Source: Phycisphaerales bacterium
GTDB taxonomy: Bacteria; Planctomycetota; Phycisphaerae; Phycisphaerales; UBA1924
Assembly (NCBI GenBank): GCA_029260375.1
Contig: JAJDDI010000063.1
Location: forward strand, 41,997 to 105,996
DNA: 64,000 bases
Reading direction: 5' to 3'
Position 1 is the first letter of the stretch; the number at the start of each line of letters is the position of its first letter. This document shows positions 15,791-24,251 of the stretch, one piece after another. The notes under the pieces are model-generated. The model had not been told where the DNA came from. It ran no database searches and worked only from the letters and a program-made list of their open reading frames with translations. The position numbers and the translations under genes are program-made.

Positions 15791-16810
15791 CTACATCCGC
15801 GCCTCAGCATCACCCCGGTGCTCCCGGAACCACGCGATCGTCCGCCTCAGCCCCTCCTCGAACCCGACCCTCGCCTCCCAGCCAATGAACCGCTTGGCGC
15901 GGGTCACGTCCAGGCAGCGGCGCGGCTGCCCGTCGGGCTTGGTCGAATCCCACCGGATCTTGGATTCCAGTTCGGCGTCGTTCTCGCAGAAGCCCGTGAG
16001 TTTCGCGATCAGGTGGACCAGGTCCTTGATTGTGATCTCCATGTTCGTGCCCAGGTTGATGGGTGTGGGCTCGCTCATCCGCTCGGCGGCGGTCAGGATG
16101 CCCTCGGCCGCGTCCTCGACGAACAGGAACTCACGGCTGGCCACGCCCGTGCCCCAGACGGGCAGGGTCTCGTCGCCCCGGTCGATCGCCTCGACGCACT
16201 TGCGGATGAGCGCGGGGATGACGTGCGACGAGTGCAGGTTGAAGTTGTCCCACGGGCCGTAAAGATTTACCGGCAGGACGTAGACGCCCTCCATGGCGTA
16301 CTGGAGCTTGTACGCGTCGAGCATCTGCCACGCGGCCTTCTTCGCCACGCCGTACGGCGCGTTGGTGACCTCGGGGTACCCGTTCCACAGATCGTCCTCC
16401 TTGAAGGGGACGGGGGTGTGGTTGGGGTAGGCGCAGATGGTGCCGGTCTGGACGAAGCGTCCGCCGCGGTCGATCATGCCGTGGACGCGGGCCTGCTCGA
16501 TGAGATGAAGCGCCATGGCCATGTTGGCATAAAAATACCGCCCCGGATTCTTGAGGTTGGCGCCGATGCCCCCGACCTCCGCGGCCAGGTGGACGACCAT
16601 GTTCCACTTGCCGTCGAAGGCGTCGTCGTAGAGCCTCACGACGGCGTCTCTTTCGGTGAGGTCGTAGTCCTTCCAGCGGGGGACGAAGATCCGGTCGCTG
16701 GAGACGCCGCGGGCGTTCAGGCCCGCGATCACGTGCCGCCCCAGGAAGCCTGCCCCCCCCGTGACGATGACGCGGGCGGTGGACCAATCGAAACTCGCAT
16801 ACTCAGGCAC
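15791..16810 (-). CDS. fcl: GDP-L-fucose synthase
   Basis: Epimerase-reductase that converts GDP-4-keto-6-deoxymannose, made by Gmd, to GDP-L-fucose with NADPH. The 339-residue short-chain dehydrogenase has the Rossmann motif VTGGAGFLGRH, the AEVGGIGAN segment typical of Fcl, TGTICAYP in place of the usual SSCIYP, and the catalytic YGVAK motif in TNAPYGVAKKAAW. The start is GTG preceded by GAAGGAG; the region GGAG-CCCCGCC-GTG is almost identical to that before gmd (start 36352). The gmd gene lies 18 kb away on the same strand. The last 67 bases of the gene exist as a second copy at 15164. Confidence 0.88.
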   Translation of the reverse strand: MPEYASFDWSTARVIVTGGAGFLGRHVIAGLNARGVSSDRIFVPRWKDYDLTERDAVVRLYDDAFDGKWNMVVHLAAEVGGIGANLKNPGRYFYANMAMALHLIEQARVHGMIDRGGRFVQTGTICAYPNHTPVPFKEDDLWNGYPEVTNAPYGVAKKAAWQMLDAYKLQYAMEGVYVLPVNLYGPWDNFNLHSSHVIPALIRKCVEAIDRGDETLPVWGTGVASREFLFVEDAAEGILTAAERMSEPTPINLGTNMEITIKDLVHLIAKLTGFCENDAELESKIRWDSTKPDGQPRRCLDVTRAKRFIGWEARVGFEEGLRRTIAWFREHRGDAEARM

Positions 16811-16857
16811 GGCGGGGCTCCTTCTCTGGGGCACGATGGTAGGGAAAACAGAGCCGC

Positions 16858-16918
16858 GAGCGCGAGCGAGCCGGGAGGAGCAACCTCGGGAGGGGGTCGT
16901 CCGTGGTCGCTCGCGCTC
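16858..16918. repeat. 12-bp inverted repeat between fcl and the EEP gene
   Basis: GAGCGCGAGCGA at 16858-16869 and its exact reverse complement at 16907-16918 flank a GC-rich core of 37 bases. It lies upstream of both divergent genes. It could be a regulatory hairpin or a dispersed genomic repeat. Confidence 0.45.
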
Positions 16919-16946
16919 CCCGGCTCCGGCGGGCGAACAATCACGC

Positions 16947-18113
16947 GTGAGCGAGAAGCCGGCCCCGCCCCCATCCAAGAAACGCCCCCGCGGCCCGATC
17001 GCCTGGTTCCGCCGCCGCGGGCTCTCCCTGCTGGCCCGTCTGAGCGCGCTGGCGGGGATCCTGCTGATCCTGGCCTGGGGCGCGGGGCGCTGGTTCAACG
17101 ACGACCACCTGTGGAGCCAGGCCCTGTTCTGGATCCCGACGGGCGTGGTCGCGTCGATCGCGTGGATCACGCTCGTGTTCTCGGCGGTCTGCTCCAAGCT
17201 CTCGCTGCGGATGGGGGGCGTCAAGCTCCGCCCGTTCCTGGCGGTGGGGGCGCTGGTGGTCACGGGGTGGATGGTCGTGTCCTGGAAGCCGGTTCGTCTT
17301 GTGATCCCGGCGGGAGGCCCGTCGAGCGAAGTAGTTCGGGTCGCGTATTGGAACCTTTCGGTTGAGCGGAACGCTGTAGGCGCAGGCGATGTGGTGCTCG
17401 CCCAGAGTCCGGTCATCGCGATCCTCGCCAACGTCCGCGCCGACGAGCACCGTGAACCGATCCTAAAAGCGATGCGGTCGCTGATCCATGAAGACGAAGC
17501 TGACGAGGGCGTCCACTTTCGTCACGAGCACAATATCACCGTCAGCAGCAGGTTCCCCATACGGCGATGGGGCGTGACGCGCCCCAAGCGGGTCACCACG
17601 CTGCTGACCGAGTGGCGCAGCGAGTGGGACACCGGGCGGATCACGTTCATCGAGTTCGACACGGGGGGGTATCTCAGTCTCGAGGACGAGACATTCGTGG
17701 TGTGGGTCGTGGACCTGCCGTCGGACCCGACGATGAGCCGGGCGGAGGTCATGTCCGCCGCGGGCGAAGCCGTAGAGGTGTGGGAGGGACCCGTAATGCT
17801 TCCCGATGCGCTCGGGCGCTGGATCGGCACGCCCCTGCCCGAGGGCGAGCGTGGCTTCCCGGAGCCCGACCTGATCATCGGCGACTTCAACACGCCGCGC
17901 GGGTCGCGGTCGCTTCGATCGCTCGTCGGCGATGCGCGCTCCACGCACGCGCAGGCGGGCGTCGGGCCCGACGCCACCTGGATGCGCCGATTCCCGCTGT
18001 GGGCCATCGATCAGGCGTTCACGGGCGAGCGTGTGCGCGCGACGTACTCGGACGTGATCGACCCTGGCATGTCCGAGCACCGGATGCTGGTGGTGGAGAT
18101 CGAGGGGCGTTGA
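16947..18113 (+). CDS. Membrane-anchored endonuclease/exonuclease/phosphatase-family protein
   Basis: The 388-residue product has a basic N-terminus, three membrane segments (about residues 33-55, 62-85 and 95-115) and a C-terminal EEP-fold domain. That domain shows AYWNLSV, the GDFNTPRGS motif (usual GDFN) and ID...SEHRMLVVEI in place of the usual IDHI...SDH. The substrate could be nucleic acid, a phospholipid or a phosphoester and cannot be read from the sequence. The GTG at 16947 was chosen; an in-frame ATG at 16836 would add 37 low-complexity residues. It is divergent from fcl. Confidence 0.7.
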   Translation: MSEKPAPPPSKKRPRGPIAWFRRRGLSLLARLSALAGILLILAWGAGRWFNDDHLWSQALFWIPTGVVASIAWITLVFSAVCSKLSLRMGGVKLRPFLAVGALVVTGWMVVSWKPVRLVIPAGGPSSEVVRVAYWNLSVERNAVGAGDVVLAQSPVIAILANVRADEHREPILKAMRSLIHEDEADEGVHFRHEHNITVSSRFPIRRWGVTRPKRVTTLLTEWRSEWDTGRITFIEFDTGGYLSLEDETFVVWVVDLPSDPTMSRAEVMSAAGEAVEVWEGPVMLPDALGRWIGTPLPEGERGFPEPDLIIGDFNTPRGSRSLRSLVGDARSTHAQAGVGPDATWMRRFPLWAIDQAFTGERVRATYSDVIDPGMSEHRMLVVEIEGR

Positions 18114-18185
18114 GTATGAAAGCACGAGGATCACGCCCCCCCCCGTCGGGAGGGTGGAGTTTCGGATGCTTCACGAAATGCTGAC

Positions 18186-18213
18186 TTGAACCGCTGTGCC
18201 CTGCATGTAAATT
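18186..18213 (+). promoter_or_regulatory. Candidate sigma-70 promoter
   Basis: TTGAAC (18186-18191), a 16-base spacer and TAAATT (18208-18213) lie in a locally AT-richer stretch. Initiation near 18220 would leave a leader of about 30 bases with GAGGAG before the ATG at 18250. Confidence 0.5.
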
Positions 18214-18249
18214 AGGTTGGCCTGAGCCGGGCCAACGAGGAGACGGGTG

Positions 18250-20337
18250 ATGATCAATCGAGTGGTGGCGAGCGTGTATCTGTCGGGGTGCGTGGGTCTC
18301 GTGTCGGGCCAGTGCATGCCGGTCCAGACGGAGCACTACGGCCCGATGTCCGGGATCGAGGATGTCGATCAGGTCGGGTCGCTCGTGTACGCCGTGCGCA
18401 GCAACACAGGGCTCCAGGTCTGGGATACCACCGTTCCATCGTCGCCGGTCTACCTCGGCGGGGTTGAGCTCGACGACGCCCAGGACATCCACGTCAAGGG
18501 CGACCGCGCCTACACCACAACACGCGACGGCATCCTCGCGTTCGATGTTCAGGACCCGACCTCGATTGAGCTCCTGGGCGCCTACATCCCACCCGTAAAC
18601 CCGAGCGACATCGTGGACAACGAGCTGCACGTCGGCGAGAACGACGTCATCTTTGACCTGCGGGACATGGACGACCACGTCACGGTGACTGCGGTGGACA
18701 TGAGCGACCCGGGCGCCCCGGTTGTCCTGGATGAGTTCGTTGTCGCCGTTGCTCCGGCCGGATCAACCATGGCGCTGGACGGCGACTACCTGTATGTCGC
18801 GAACATCAACAACGGCATGCTCGTGCTCAACGTCTCGAACCCGTCCAGCATCGGGGTCGCGTCGCTGCTCACGCTCCCATTCCCGTCCGACCCGGTTCGT
18901 GACATCGTGGTCGGAAACGGCGTCGCGTACATCGCGCTGGATTTCCTCGGCGTTCGGATGGTGGATGTCTCCAACCCCGCGTCGCCCTCGCTGCTCTCCC
19001 AGGGAGGCGTGACGGAGCGTGCACGCCGGCTCGTGCTCGACGACGGTTCGCTGTACGTCTGGTTCCCGTCGTACGAGCCGTTTGTCATCGACATGAGTGT
19101 CTACGACGCATCACCCGCCGGTTTCCCGACGCTTACCGACACCATCAGCAGCTTCAGGATTGGGCCCGCCGACGTGGAAGGCGATCACATGGCTTTCGGG
19201 TCCAACGACCTCGCCTTCTTCGACAGTTCAGACCGATCGAACCATGTCGAGTCTGGTGGTGTCCAGACGGGCGGGGGGTACGTTGATGTTGCGTCGCATG
19301 ATGGCATGCTGTATTCGCTCGAGACGGAACGGCTGGTTGTTCTCGATCCCTCCGCCCCGAACCCCTGGCTCAATGTAATCTCAACGGCCTCGTCGACCGC
19401 CAAGTTCGGGGGCTTCCTGAAGGTTGTGTTCCAGGGTGACACGCTCTATGTCTTGGGGGCCAAGCTTGATGTCTTCGATATCGCCGATCCTCTGAACATC
19501 GCCCAGCTCTCCCAGCTCGCAGGGATCTCCGTCCTTGCTGGCGGCCCAGCCTCCGATATCGCGGTCAGGGGTGACTACGCATATGTGGTTGGTTCCGCGG
19601 ACCATGCGTCCCGCGGCCTGAGCATCATTGACATCACCGATCCGTCGGCGACTTCCATTGTCTCAACAAGCGCCTGGCCAGGCTATGAGGATGCGGTCGC
19701 GCTTGTCGGAGATACGGCGTTGATCGCGATCTCGAGCCCGGACGGGCTGCTCTCCATCGACATTTCCAACCCCGCGAACCCGGCGTACGTTTCATCAATG
19801 AAGTTGCCGTCGGGAATTAAGGCGATGCTTGTGAACGGTGATGTCGCGTACATCGCCGACTCCGACGGTTCCATTCAGGTGGTCGATATCAGCGACCCGA
19901 ATGCGACATCGCTTCTCACCTCGATCCCGGTGGGGTTGACGATCCAGGACATGTCCCTGGACGGCGATACGCTGGCCCTCGCCATCTTTACCGGAGGCTT
20001 CTCGCTGTATGACGTCTCCACGCCGGAAATGCCGCTCTTCATGTACCACGTGCTCCGCCCTGACCAGGTCAATGACGTCCTGCTTGAAGGGAACACGCTG
20101 CACACGGTGTCCACGGACGGTCTCCTCCGGACGTTCGACATCTCATCCTGCTCGGGCGGGTGCAACGCAGCGGACCTGGCCGAGCCGCTGGGTTTGCTGG
20201 ACTTCTCCGACGTCGTCGCGTTCCTGAGCGCTTTCGCGGCCATGGACAGCGCCGCGGATCTGGCCGAGCCGTTCGGGTCGTTCGACTTCTCAGATGTCGT
20301 CGCGTTCCTGGGCGCGTTCGGCGCTGGCTGCCCGTGA
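18250..20337 (+). CDS. Secreted LVIVD-repeat protein with C-terminal GC-type dockerin
   Basis: Large secreted protein of 695 residues. A short signal peptide (about residues 1-22, ending SGQ) is followed by roughly a dozen 40-45 residue repeats of the LVIVD type, such as VYAVRSNTGLQVWDTTVPSSPV and AYIADSDGSIQVVDISDP. These normally fold as beta-propellers. The last 55 residues are a paired dockerin-like module: CNAADLAEPLGLLDFSDVVAFL, then DLAEPFGSFDFSDVVAFL, ending GCP. The repeats suggest a binding role at the surface; the dockerin suggests docking to an unknown partner. ATG at 18250 is used; an adjacent GTG at 18247 is possible. A terminator follows. Confidence 0.8.
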   Translation: MINRVVASVYLSGCVGLVSGQCMPVQTEHYGPMSGIEDVDQVGSLVYAVRSNTGLQVWDTTVPSSPVYLGGVELDDAQDIHVKGDRAYTTTRDGILAFDVQDPTSIELLGAYIPPVNPSDIVDNELHVGENDVIFDLRDMDDHVTVTAVDMSDPGAPVVLDEFVVAVAPAGSTMALDGDYLYVANINNGMLVLNVSNPSSIGVASLLTLPFPSDPVRDIVVGNGVAYIALDFLGVRMVDVSNPASPSLLSQGGVTERARRLVLDDGSLYVWFPSYEPFVIDMSVYDASPAGFPTLTDTISSFRIGPADVEGDHMAFGSNDLAFFDSSDRSNHVESGGVQTGGGYVDVASHDGMLYSLETERLVVLDPSAPNPWLNVISTASSTAKFGGFLKVVFQGDTLYVLGAKLDVFDIADPLNIAQLSQLAGISVLAGGPASDIAVRGDYAYVVGSADHASRGLSIIDITDPSATSIVSTSAWPGYEDAVALVGDTALIAISSPDGLLSIDISNPANPAYVSSMKLPSGIKAMLVNGDVAYIADSDGSIQVVDISDPNATSLLTSIPVGLTIQDMSLDGDTLALAIFTGGFSLYDVSTPEMPLFMYHVLRPDQVNDVLLEGNTLHTVSTDGLLRTFDISSCSGGCNAADLAEPLGLLDFSDVVAFLSAFAAMDSAADLAEPFGSFDFSDVVAFLGAFGAGCP

Positions 20338-20362
20338 AAGGCGCCTGACGGATCCTCTCTGA

Positions 20363-20394
20363 CGCCCGCGGCGCTCCCCGCCGCGGGCGTTTTT
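20363..20394 (+). terminator. Rho-independent terminator
   Basis: CGCCCGCGGCG and CGCCGCGGGCG form an 11-bp stem with a short loop, followed by GTTTTT. It sits just after the dockerin gene stop. The terminator after the next dockerin gene (22765) has nearly the same stem and the same upstream TCTCTGA. Confidence 0.8.
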
Positions 20395-20413
20395 CGTGCG
20401 CGTGTGTGACCGA

Positions 20414-21679
20414 TCATGAACCGGGCGAGTGATGGCTGCTGCTGGGCGACGAGTCGCGCCCTCGCGTCGGGAACACCATCGTCACCTGTGAACCGTAGAT
20501 CGGGTAGTCGATGCAGCAGCGCAGAAGGGCGAACGCGCCCGAGTCCCAGCCCAGCGAGGTACATACATGGGCGATGAGCTCGTCGCGCCGGGGCGGGCCG
20601 CCGGCGCGCCGCTGCCCGGGCTCGGTTCGTTCGAGCGTCTCGAGCAGGTCGAACTGGTCGATGTCGCGCGCCGCCTCGTTGGGGCTGGCGACGCCCTCGA
20701 AGGACGTGTCATAGACCCGCAGCTCCGCGGGTCCGGTCTCGACGTCCCGGTGCACGAGCGCGTCGAAGACCAGCCGCTTGGCCGGCACGCTCACCTCGGC
20801 GTACACAAACCGCTTTCGATTGGTGTCCCTGACGTATCGCGGCATGTCGTCGGGCCCGTGCTCGGCGAACACCACGTCCGACGACGTCGCCTGCCCGAAC
20901 GAGTCGCCCCCGAGCGTGTAGTGCGTCACCTCCCCCACCCGGTGCGCTTCGATCGGCGGCTTGGGCTCGGAACAGAACCCGTCGATCACCAGCCCATCGG
21001 CGCCCTCGATCGGTTCGCCGGTGATCGAGAGCGTGGGCGCGCTCGCCGAGTCCGGGCGGATCCACCGGGCCGCGAGCTTGATCCGCGCGCCGGGTCGGAG
21101 GCGGTGCAGCCCATAGAGCGCGTTGACCCACGCGATGTCGATCATCTCCGGGTCGTTCCCGGGCTGGAGGAAGACCGCGGCGTACAGCGTCTCCGCCTGC
21201 GCGCCCTTGAGCTGGCTCATCGCGCGGAACGCCGTCTGCTTGCGCCGAAGCTCGAACTCGCGCCGCGCCTCGGGCGCCCAGGCGCTGAGCACCGCGTCGA
21301 GCGCGCTGCGGTCCCCCGCGTCGTGACGGATCAGACGCTCGAGCGAGTCCACGGCGCCCTGCGCCAGGTCCACCTTCTTCGCCTCTGCGCCGGACGATTC
21401 GCACGCCCGGATCAGGCGTCGCAGCGGCTCGGGGCCCGGCGCCCGATGCACCGCCTCGATCTCGTCGCCCGCCCGAAGCATCTTGAGCACCCGGCTTGCC
21501 AGCACCTTGTCCACCCCCAGCAGCGTGGCGAGCGCCTGCGGGCCCGGCGCGGGCGTCGGAAGGCTCCCCAGCAATCCCTGCACATCGTCCAGGAGGCGTC
21601 GCCCCGTCTGTGTGACCCGGGATTCCAGATCGGGCGTAGGGATGCCGGTGTCGTGTTCAGAGGCGGTCTGTGTGGGCAT
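20414..21679 (-). CDS. Hypothetical protein with N-terminal winged-helix-like segment
   Basis: Unrecognised 421-residue cytoplasmic protein. Residues 25-75 (LESRVTQTGRRLLDDVQGLL...LATLLGVDKVLASRVLKMLRAGDEIEAVHRAPG) read like a winged-helix DNA-binding domain. The long C-terminal part has no motif I can name. It could be a sensor or effector domain controlling a neighbouring gene. The ATG at 21679 was preferred to a TTG 69 bases upstream. On the minus strand GATAAT at 21749-21754 is a possible -10, leaving a leader of about 60 bases. It is divergent from a dockerin-protein gene. Confidence 0.6.
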   Translation of the reverse strand: MPTQTASEHDTGIPTPDLESRVTQTGRRLLDDVQGLLGSLPTPAPGPQALATLLGVDKVLASRVLKMLRAGDEIEAVHRAPGPEPLRRLIRACESSGAEAKKVDLAQGAVDSLERLIRHDAGDRSALDAVLSAWAPEARREFELRRKQTAFRAMSQLKGAQAETLYAAVFLQPGNDPEMIDIAWVNALYGLHRLRPGARIKLAARWIRPDSASAPTLSITGEPIEGADGLVIDGFCSEPKPPIEAHRVGEVTHYTLGGDSFGQATSSDVVFAEHGPDDMPRYVRDTNRKRFVYAEVSVPAKRLVFDALVHRDVETGPAELRVYDTSFEGVASPNEAARDIDQFDLLETLERTEPGQRRAGGPPRRDELIAHVCTSLGWDSGAFALLRCCIDYPIYGSQVTMVFPTRGRDSSPSSSHHSPGS

Positions 21680-21775
21680 GGAGGGGCTTTCAGCGAGTTC
21701 AGAGGCTGGTTTCAGGCATCGTACCTCAGATTCGGGCCAGTACGCCAAATTATCCGAGAAGTTTCTAGGAAACTA

Positions 21776-21804
21776 TGGACGAGCACTCGGACGCCTTGTA
21801 TAAC
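21776..21804 (+). promoter_or_regulatory. Candidate sigma-70 promoter for the dockerin gene
   Basis: TGGACG (21776-21781), a 17-base spacer and TATAAC (21799-21804) lie in the AT-richest stretch of this divergent gap. The leader to the ATG at 21895 would be about 85 bases. Confidence 0.4.
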
Positions 21805-21894
21805 GGGTCCTGGGGCGTGCCCGTTCTCGTGAGCCGGCGCCGCCCGCAAGTCCGAGGCGAATCACGCGAATCACCCCACAGACGGAGCAGCAGC

Positions 21895-22737
21895 ATGCGA
21901 CACATCCCCACGATCTCAGGTCTCGCGTTCGGTCTGGCGCTGGGCGCCCAGGCCCTTGCAGGTGACGTCGTCGTCACCTTCGACTCCGGCGCCCAGGGCT
22001 TCTCGCTCAACGGGTGGGACACCACCAGCCCCACCGGGGGCAACCCCGGCGCCCAGCTGCACTGGGAGAACTTTATCGACAACTTCGGCATGTCCCTCCG
22101 CACCGACACCAACGCCGACTTCCTGGGCGATCTCTCCCGATACGGGCAGGCCGAGATGGGTGTGGACGTGCTCGTGAACTTCATCGAGTTCTTCGGCTCA
22201 CCCGTCACCCGCGAGTGGGTCCTCGAGCTGCGCGACTACGACAACGTCACGACCGGCTACCCCTACGTCTCGGTCTGGTACAACCTGGGCACGCTCCCGA
22301 CGAACTCCGAGGACGGCTGGGTCCGCTTCGGCGTGCAGTTCGACACCGCGCAGACCGAGCTGCCCGAGGGCTGGGGCGGCTACGGCGACGAGGACCCGAA
22401 CACCTTCGAGCCCATCCTCCCCGCCGACCGCACGTTCGCCGACGTGCTCGCGGGCGTGGACGAGGCGGTCTTTACAACGTACGTGCCCGGGTACTTCTAC
22501 GGGTTCACGAACTTCGACCTGCAGGTGGACAACGTCACCATCCGTTCGGTCAACGCCGGCTGCAACGAGGCGGACTTCGCCGAGCCCTTCGGATCGCTCG
22601 ACTTCTCCGACGTCGTCTCCTTCCTGACCGCGTTCAGCCTGGGCGACGCCAGCGCCGACCTGGCCGAGCCGATCGGGTCGTTCGACGTCTCAGATGTCGT
22701 GGCGTTCCTCGGCGCCTTCGGCGCCGGCTGCCCCTGA
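21895..22737 (+). CDS. Secreted protein with C-terminal GC-type dockerin
   Basis: Secreted protein of 280 residues with a signal peptide (MRHIPTISGLAFGLALGAQALA). A central domain of about 195 residues starts DVVVTFDSGAQGFSLNGWDTT and looks like an all-beta, laminin-G- or carbohydrate-binding-like sandwich. The paired dockerin follows (CNEADFAEPFGSLDFSDVVSFL, then DLAEPIGSFDVSDVVAFL) and ends GCP. The first repeat is preceded by Cys and the protein ends in Cys-Pro, so the module could be closed by a disulfide. The ATG at 21895 is chosen for its signal peptide and upstream GGAG. The ligand is unknown. Confidence 0.8.
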   Translation: MRHIPTISGLAFGLALGAQALAGDVVVTFDSGAQGFSLNGWDTTSPTGGNPGAQLHWENFIDNFGMSLRTDTNADFLGDLSRYGQAEMGVDVLVNFIEFFGSPVTREWVLELRDYDNVTTGYPYVSVWYNLGTLPTNSEDGWVRFGVQFDTAQTELPEGWGGYGDEDPNTFEPILPADRTFADVLAGVDEAVFTTYVPGYFYGFTNFDLQVDNVTIRSVNAGCNEADFAEPFGSLDFSDVVSFLTAFSLGDASADLAEPIGSFDVSDVVAFLGAFGAGCP

Positions 22738-22764
22738 GCCCCGCGCCGACCGAGACCTCTCTGA

Positions 22765-22796
22765 CGCCCGCGGCAACCCCTGCCGCGGGCGTCTTT
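22765..22796 (+). terminator. Rho-independent terminator between convergent genes
   Basis: CGCCCGCGGCA and TGCCGCGGGCG form an 11-bp stem with a 5-base loop, followed by TCTTT. It ends the dockerin transcript just before the convergent dehydrogenase gene. Confidence 0.75.
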
Positions 22797-22800
22797 GCTC

Positions 22801-24123
22801 TCAGGCGGTCACGACCTCGCCCCGGACCCCCTCAATCGTGCGCATGCGCCCGCGGGTATCGACGATCAGGGCCGCGTGCTCGGCGATCATCGCCCAGTCG
22901 AACGCGTCGTGGTCGGTCGCGATGACGACCGCGTCGGACTCTTCTAGGCGATCGGGTGTCAGCTCGACCGACTCCATCGCCAGATCGCCCTTGCGCCCCG
23001 CGTGGGTGCGTGCGACGTGCGGGTCGCTGTAGGAGACGTTTGCCCCCGCGCCCCGAAGCAGGCGGATGATCTCGGCGCTGGGGCTCTCGCGGACGTCGTC
23101 GATATTTTTCTTGTACGCCAGCCCCAGCACGAGCACGTCGGCGCCGTCCATCGCCGAGCCGCGATCGCGCAGAGCCTGGCCGAGACGATCGACGACGTGC
23201 GCGGGCATGGCGCAGTTGATCTCGCCCGCGAGTTCGACGAACCGGGCGTCGATGCCCGCCCGGCGCGCGCGCCAGGCGAGGTAGTACGGGTCGATGGGGA
23301 TGCAGTGCCCGCCCAGGCCCGGCCCGGGGTCGAAGCGCTGGAAGCCGAAGGGCTTGGTCGCCGCGGCGTCGATGACCTCCAGCGGGTCGATGCCCAGCTT
23401 CTCGAGGATCAGCTTCATCTCGTTGACCAGCGCGATGTTGACCGAGCGGTAGACGTTCTCGAGCAGCTTGGCCGCCTCGGCGACCTCGGCGCTGCTCACG
23501 GGCACGACCGTCTGAATGGCGGCCCGGTACAACGCCGCGGCGAGCTCGGTCGAGCGCTGGTCGATCCCGCCCACGAGCTTGGGGATGCTCTGGGTCGAGC
23601 GGCCGGGCGAGCCCGGGTCCTCGCGCTCGGGGCTGAAGGCGACGAACAGATCCTCGCCGAGTGTCAGGCCCGCGCGCTCGAGTCGGGGCAGCACGACATC
23701 GCGCGTGGTGCCCGGGTAGGTCGTGGACTCGAGGACCACCAGGCGCCCGGGCTTGAGCACGCCCGCGATCGCGTCGGTGGTGCGCTCGACGTAGGACAGA
23801 TCGGGCTCGCGGTTCTCGTCGAGCGGGGTGGGGACGCAGATCAGCAGCGCGTCGGCGTAGGCCAGGTCCTGCGGGCTGCTCGTGGCGCCGAAGCGCCCGG
23901 AGTGGAGCAGTTCCTTGGCCAGCCCCGGCGCCGGGTGCTGGAGGTAGTCACGCCCCGCGTTGAGCGCGTCGATCTTCTTCTGGTCGATGTCATAGCCGAT
24001 CGTGGGCAGGCCCGCGCGGGTGAAGGCCCGCACCAGCGGCAACCCGACGTACCCCAGCCCGAGAACGGCGACGCACGCCTCGCGCCGCTCGATCCGATCC
24101 CGGAGCTGGCTCAGGTGGTCCAT
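22801..24123 (-). CDS. Nucleotide-sugar dehydrogenase (WbpA/TviB-like)
   Basis: NAD-dependent UDP-sugar 6-dehydrogenase that makes a uronic-acid nucleotide for polysaccharide synthesis. The 440-residue product has the N-terminal Rossmann motif VLGLGYVGLPLVRAF and the catalytic Cys274 in GGHCIPIDPYYLAW. The C-terminal UDP-binding domain carries GLAYKKNIDDVRESPS. The GGHCIPIDPYYL form is typical of the UDP-GlcNAc/UDP-ManNAc dehydrogenase subgroup more than UDP-glucose dehydrogenase, but that is a subgroup guess. Start at 24123. It is downstream of a GT4 gene, with a 92-base hairpin region between. Confidence 0.87.
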   Translation of the reverse strand: MDHLSQLRDRIERREACVAVLGLGYVGLPLVRAFTRAGLPTIGYDIDQKKIDALNAGRDYLQHPAPGLAKELLHSGRFGATSSPQDLAYADALLICVPTPLDENREPDLSYVERTTDAIAGVLKPGRLVVLESTTYPGTTRDVVLPRLERAGLTLGEDLFVAFSPEREDPGSPGRSTQSIPKLVGGIDQRSTELAAALYRAAIQTVVPVSSAEVAEAAKLLENVYRSVNIALVNEMKLILEKLGIDPLEVIDAAATKPFGFQRFDPGPGLGGHCIPIDPYYLAWRARRAGIDARFVELAGEINCAMPAHVVDRLGQALRDRGSAMDGADVLVLGLAYKKNIDDVRESPSAEIIRLLRGAGANVSYSDPHVARTHAGRKGDLAMESVELTPDRLEESDAVVIATDHDAFDWAMIAEHAALIVDTRGRMRTIEGVRGEVVTA

Positions 24124-24157
24124 GGGTAGATTCTTGCGTGGGGGCAGCAGCAATCAA

Positions 24158-24249
24158 CGGCGCCACGCCTGACCCGAAGGGCAGGCGTGAGGGAAGCACT
24201 ATCGTCTGCACGCACACCACGCCCGCCCTTCGGGTCAGGCGTGGCGCCG
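24158..24249. repeat. Long near-perfect inverted repeat
   Basis: Arms 24158-24182 and 24225-24249 are exact reverse complements over 25 bases. After one mismatch the stem continues for six more pairs (24184-24189 with 24218-24223), leaving a 28-base loop. No T-run follows on either strand. The hairpin begins immediately after the GT4 stop codon and ends 34 bases before the dehydrogenase start, so it would sit in the intercistronic RNA. It could be a processing or stability element, a Rho-dependent attenuator, or a small mobile repeat. Confidence 0.85.
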
Positions 24250-24251
24250 GG

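Noticed and set aside
16811..17431. N-terminal extension of the fcl frame to 17431
   Set aside because: The Rossmann motif begins right after the GTG at 16810, and the extension lies on the opposite strand of the EEP gene.
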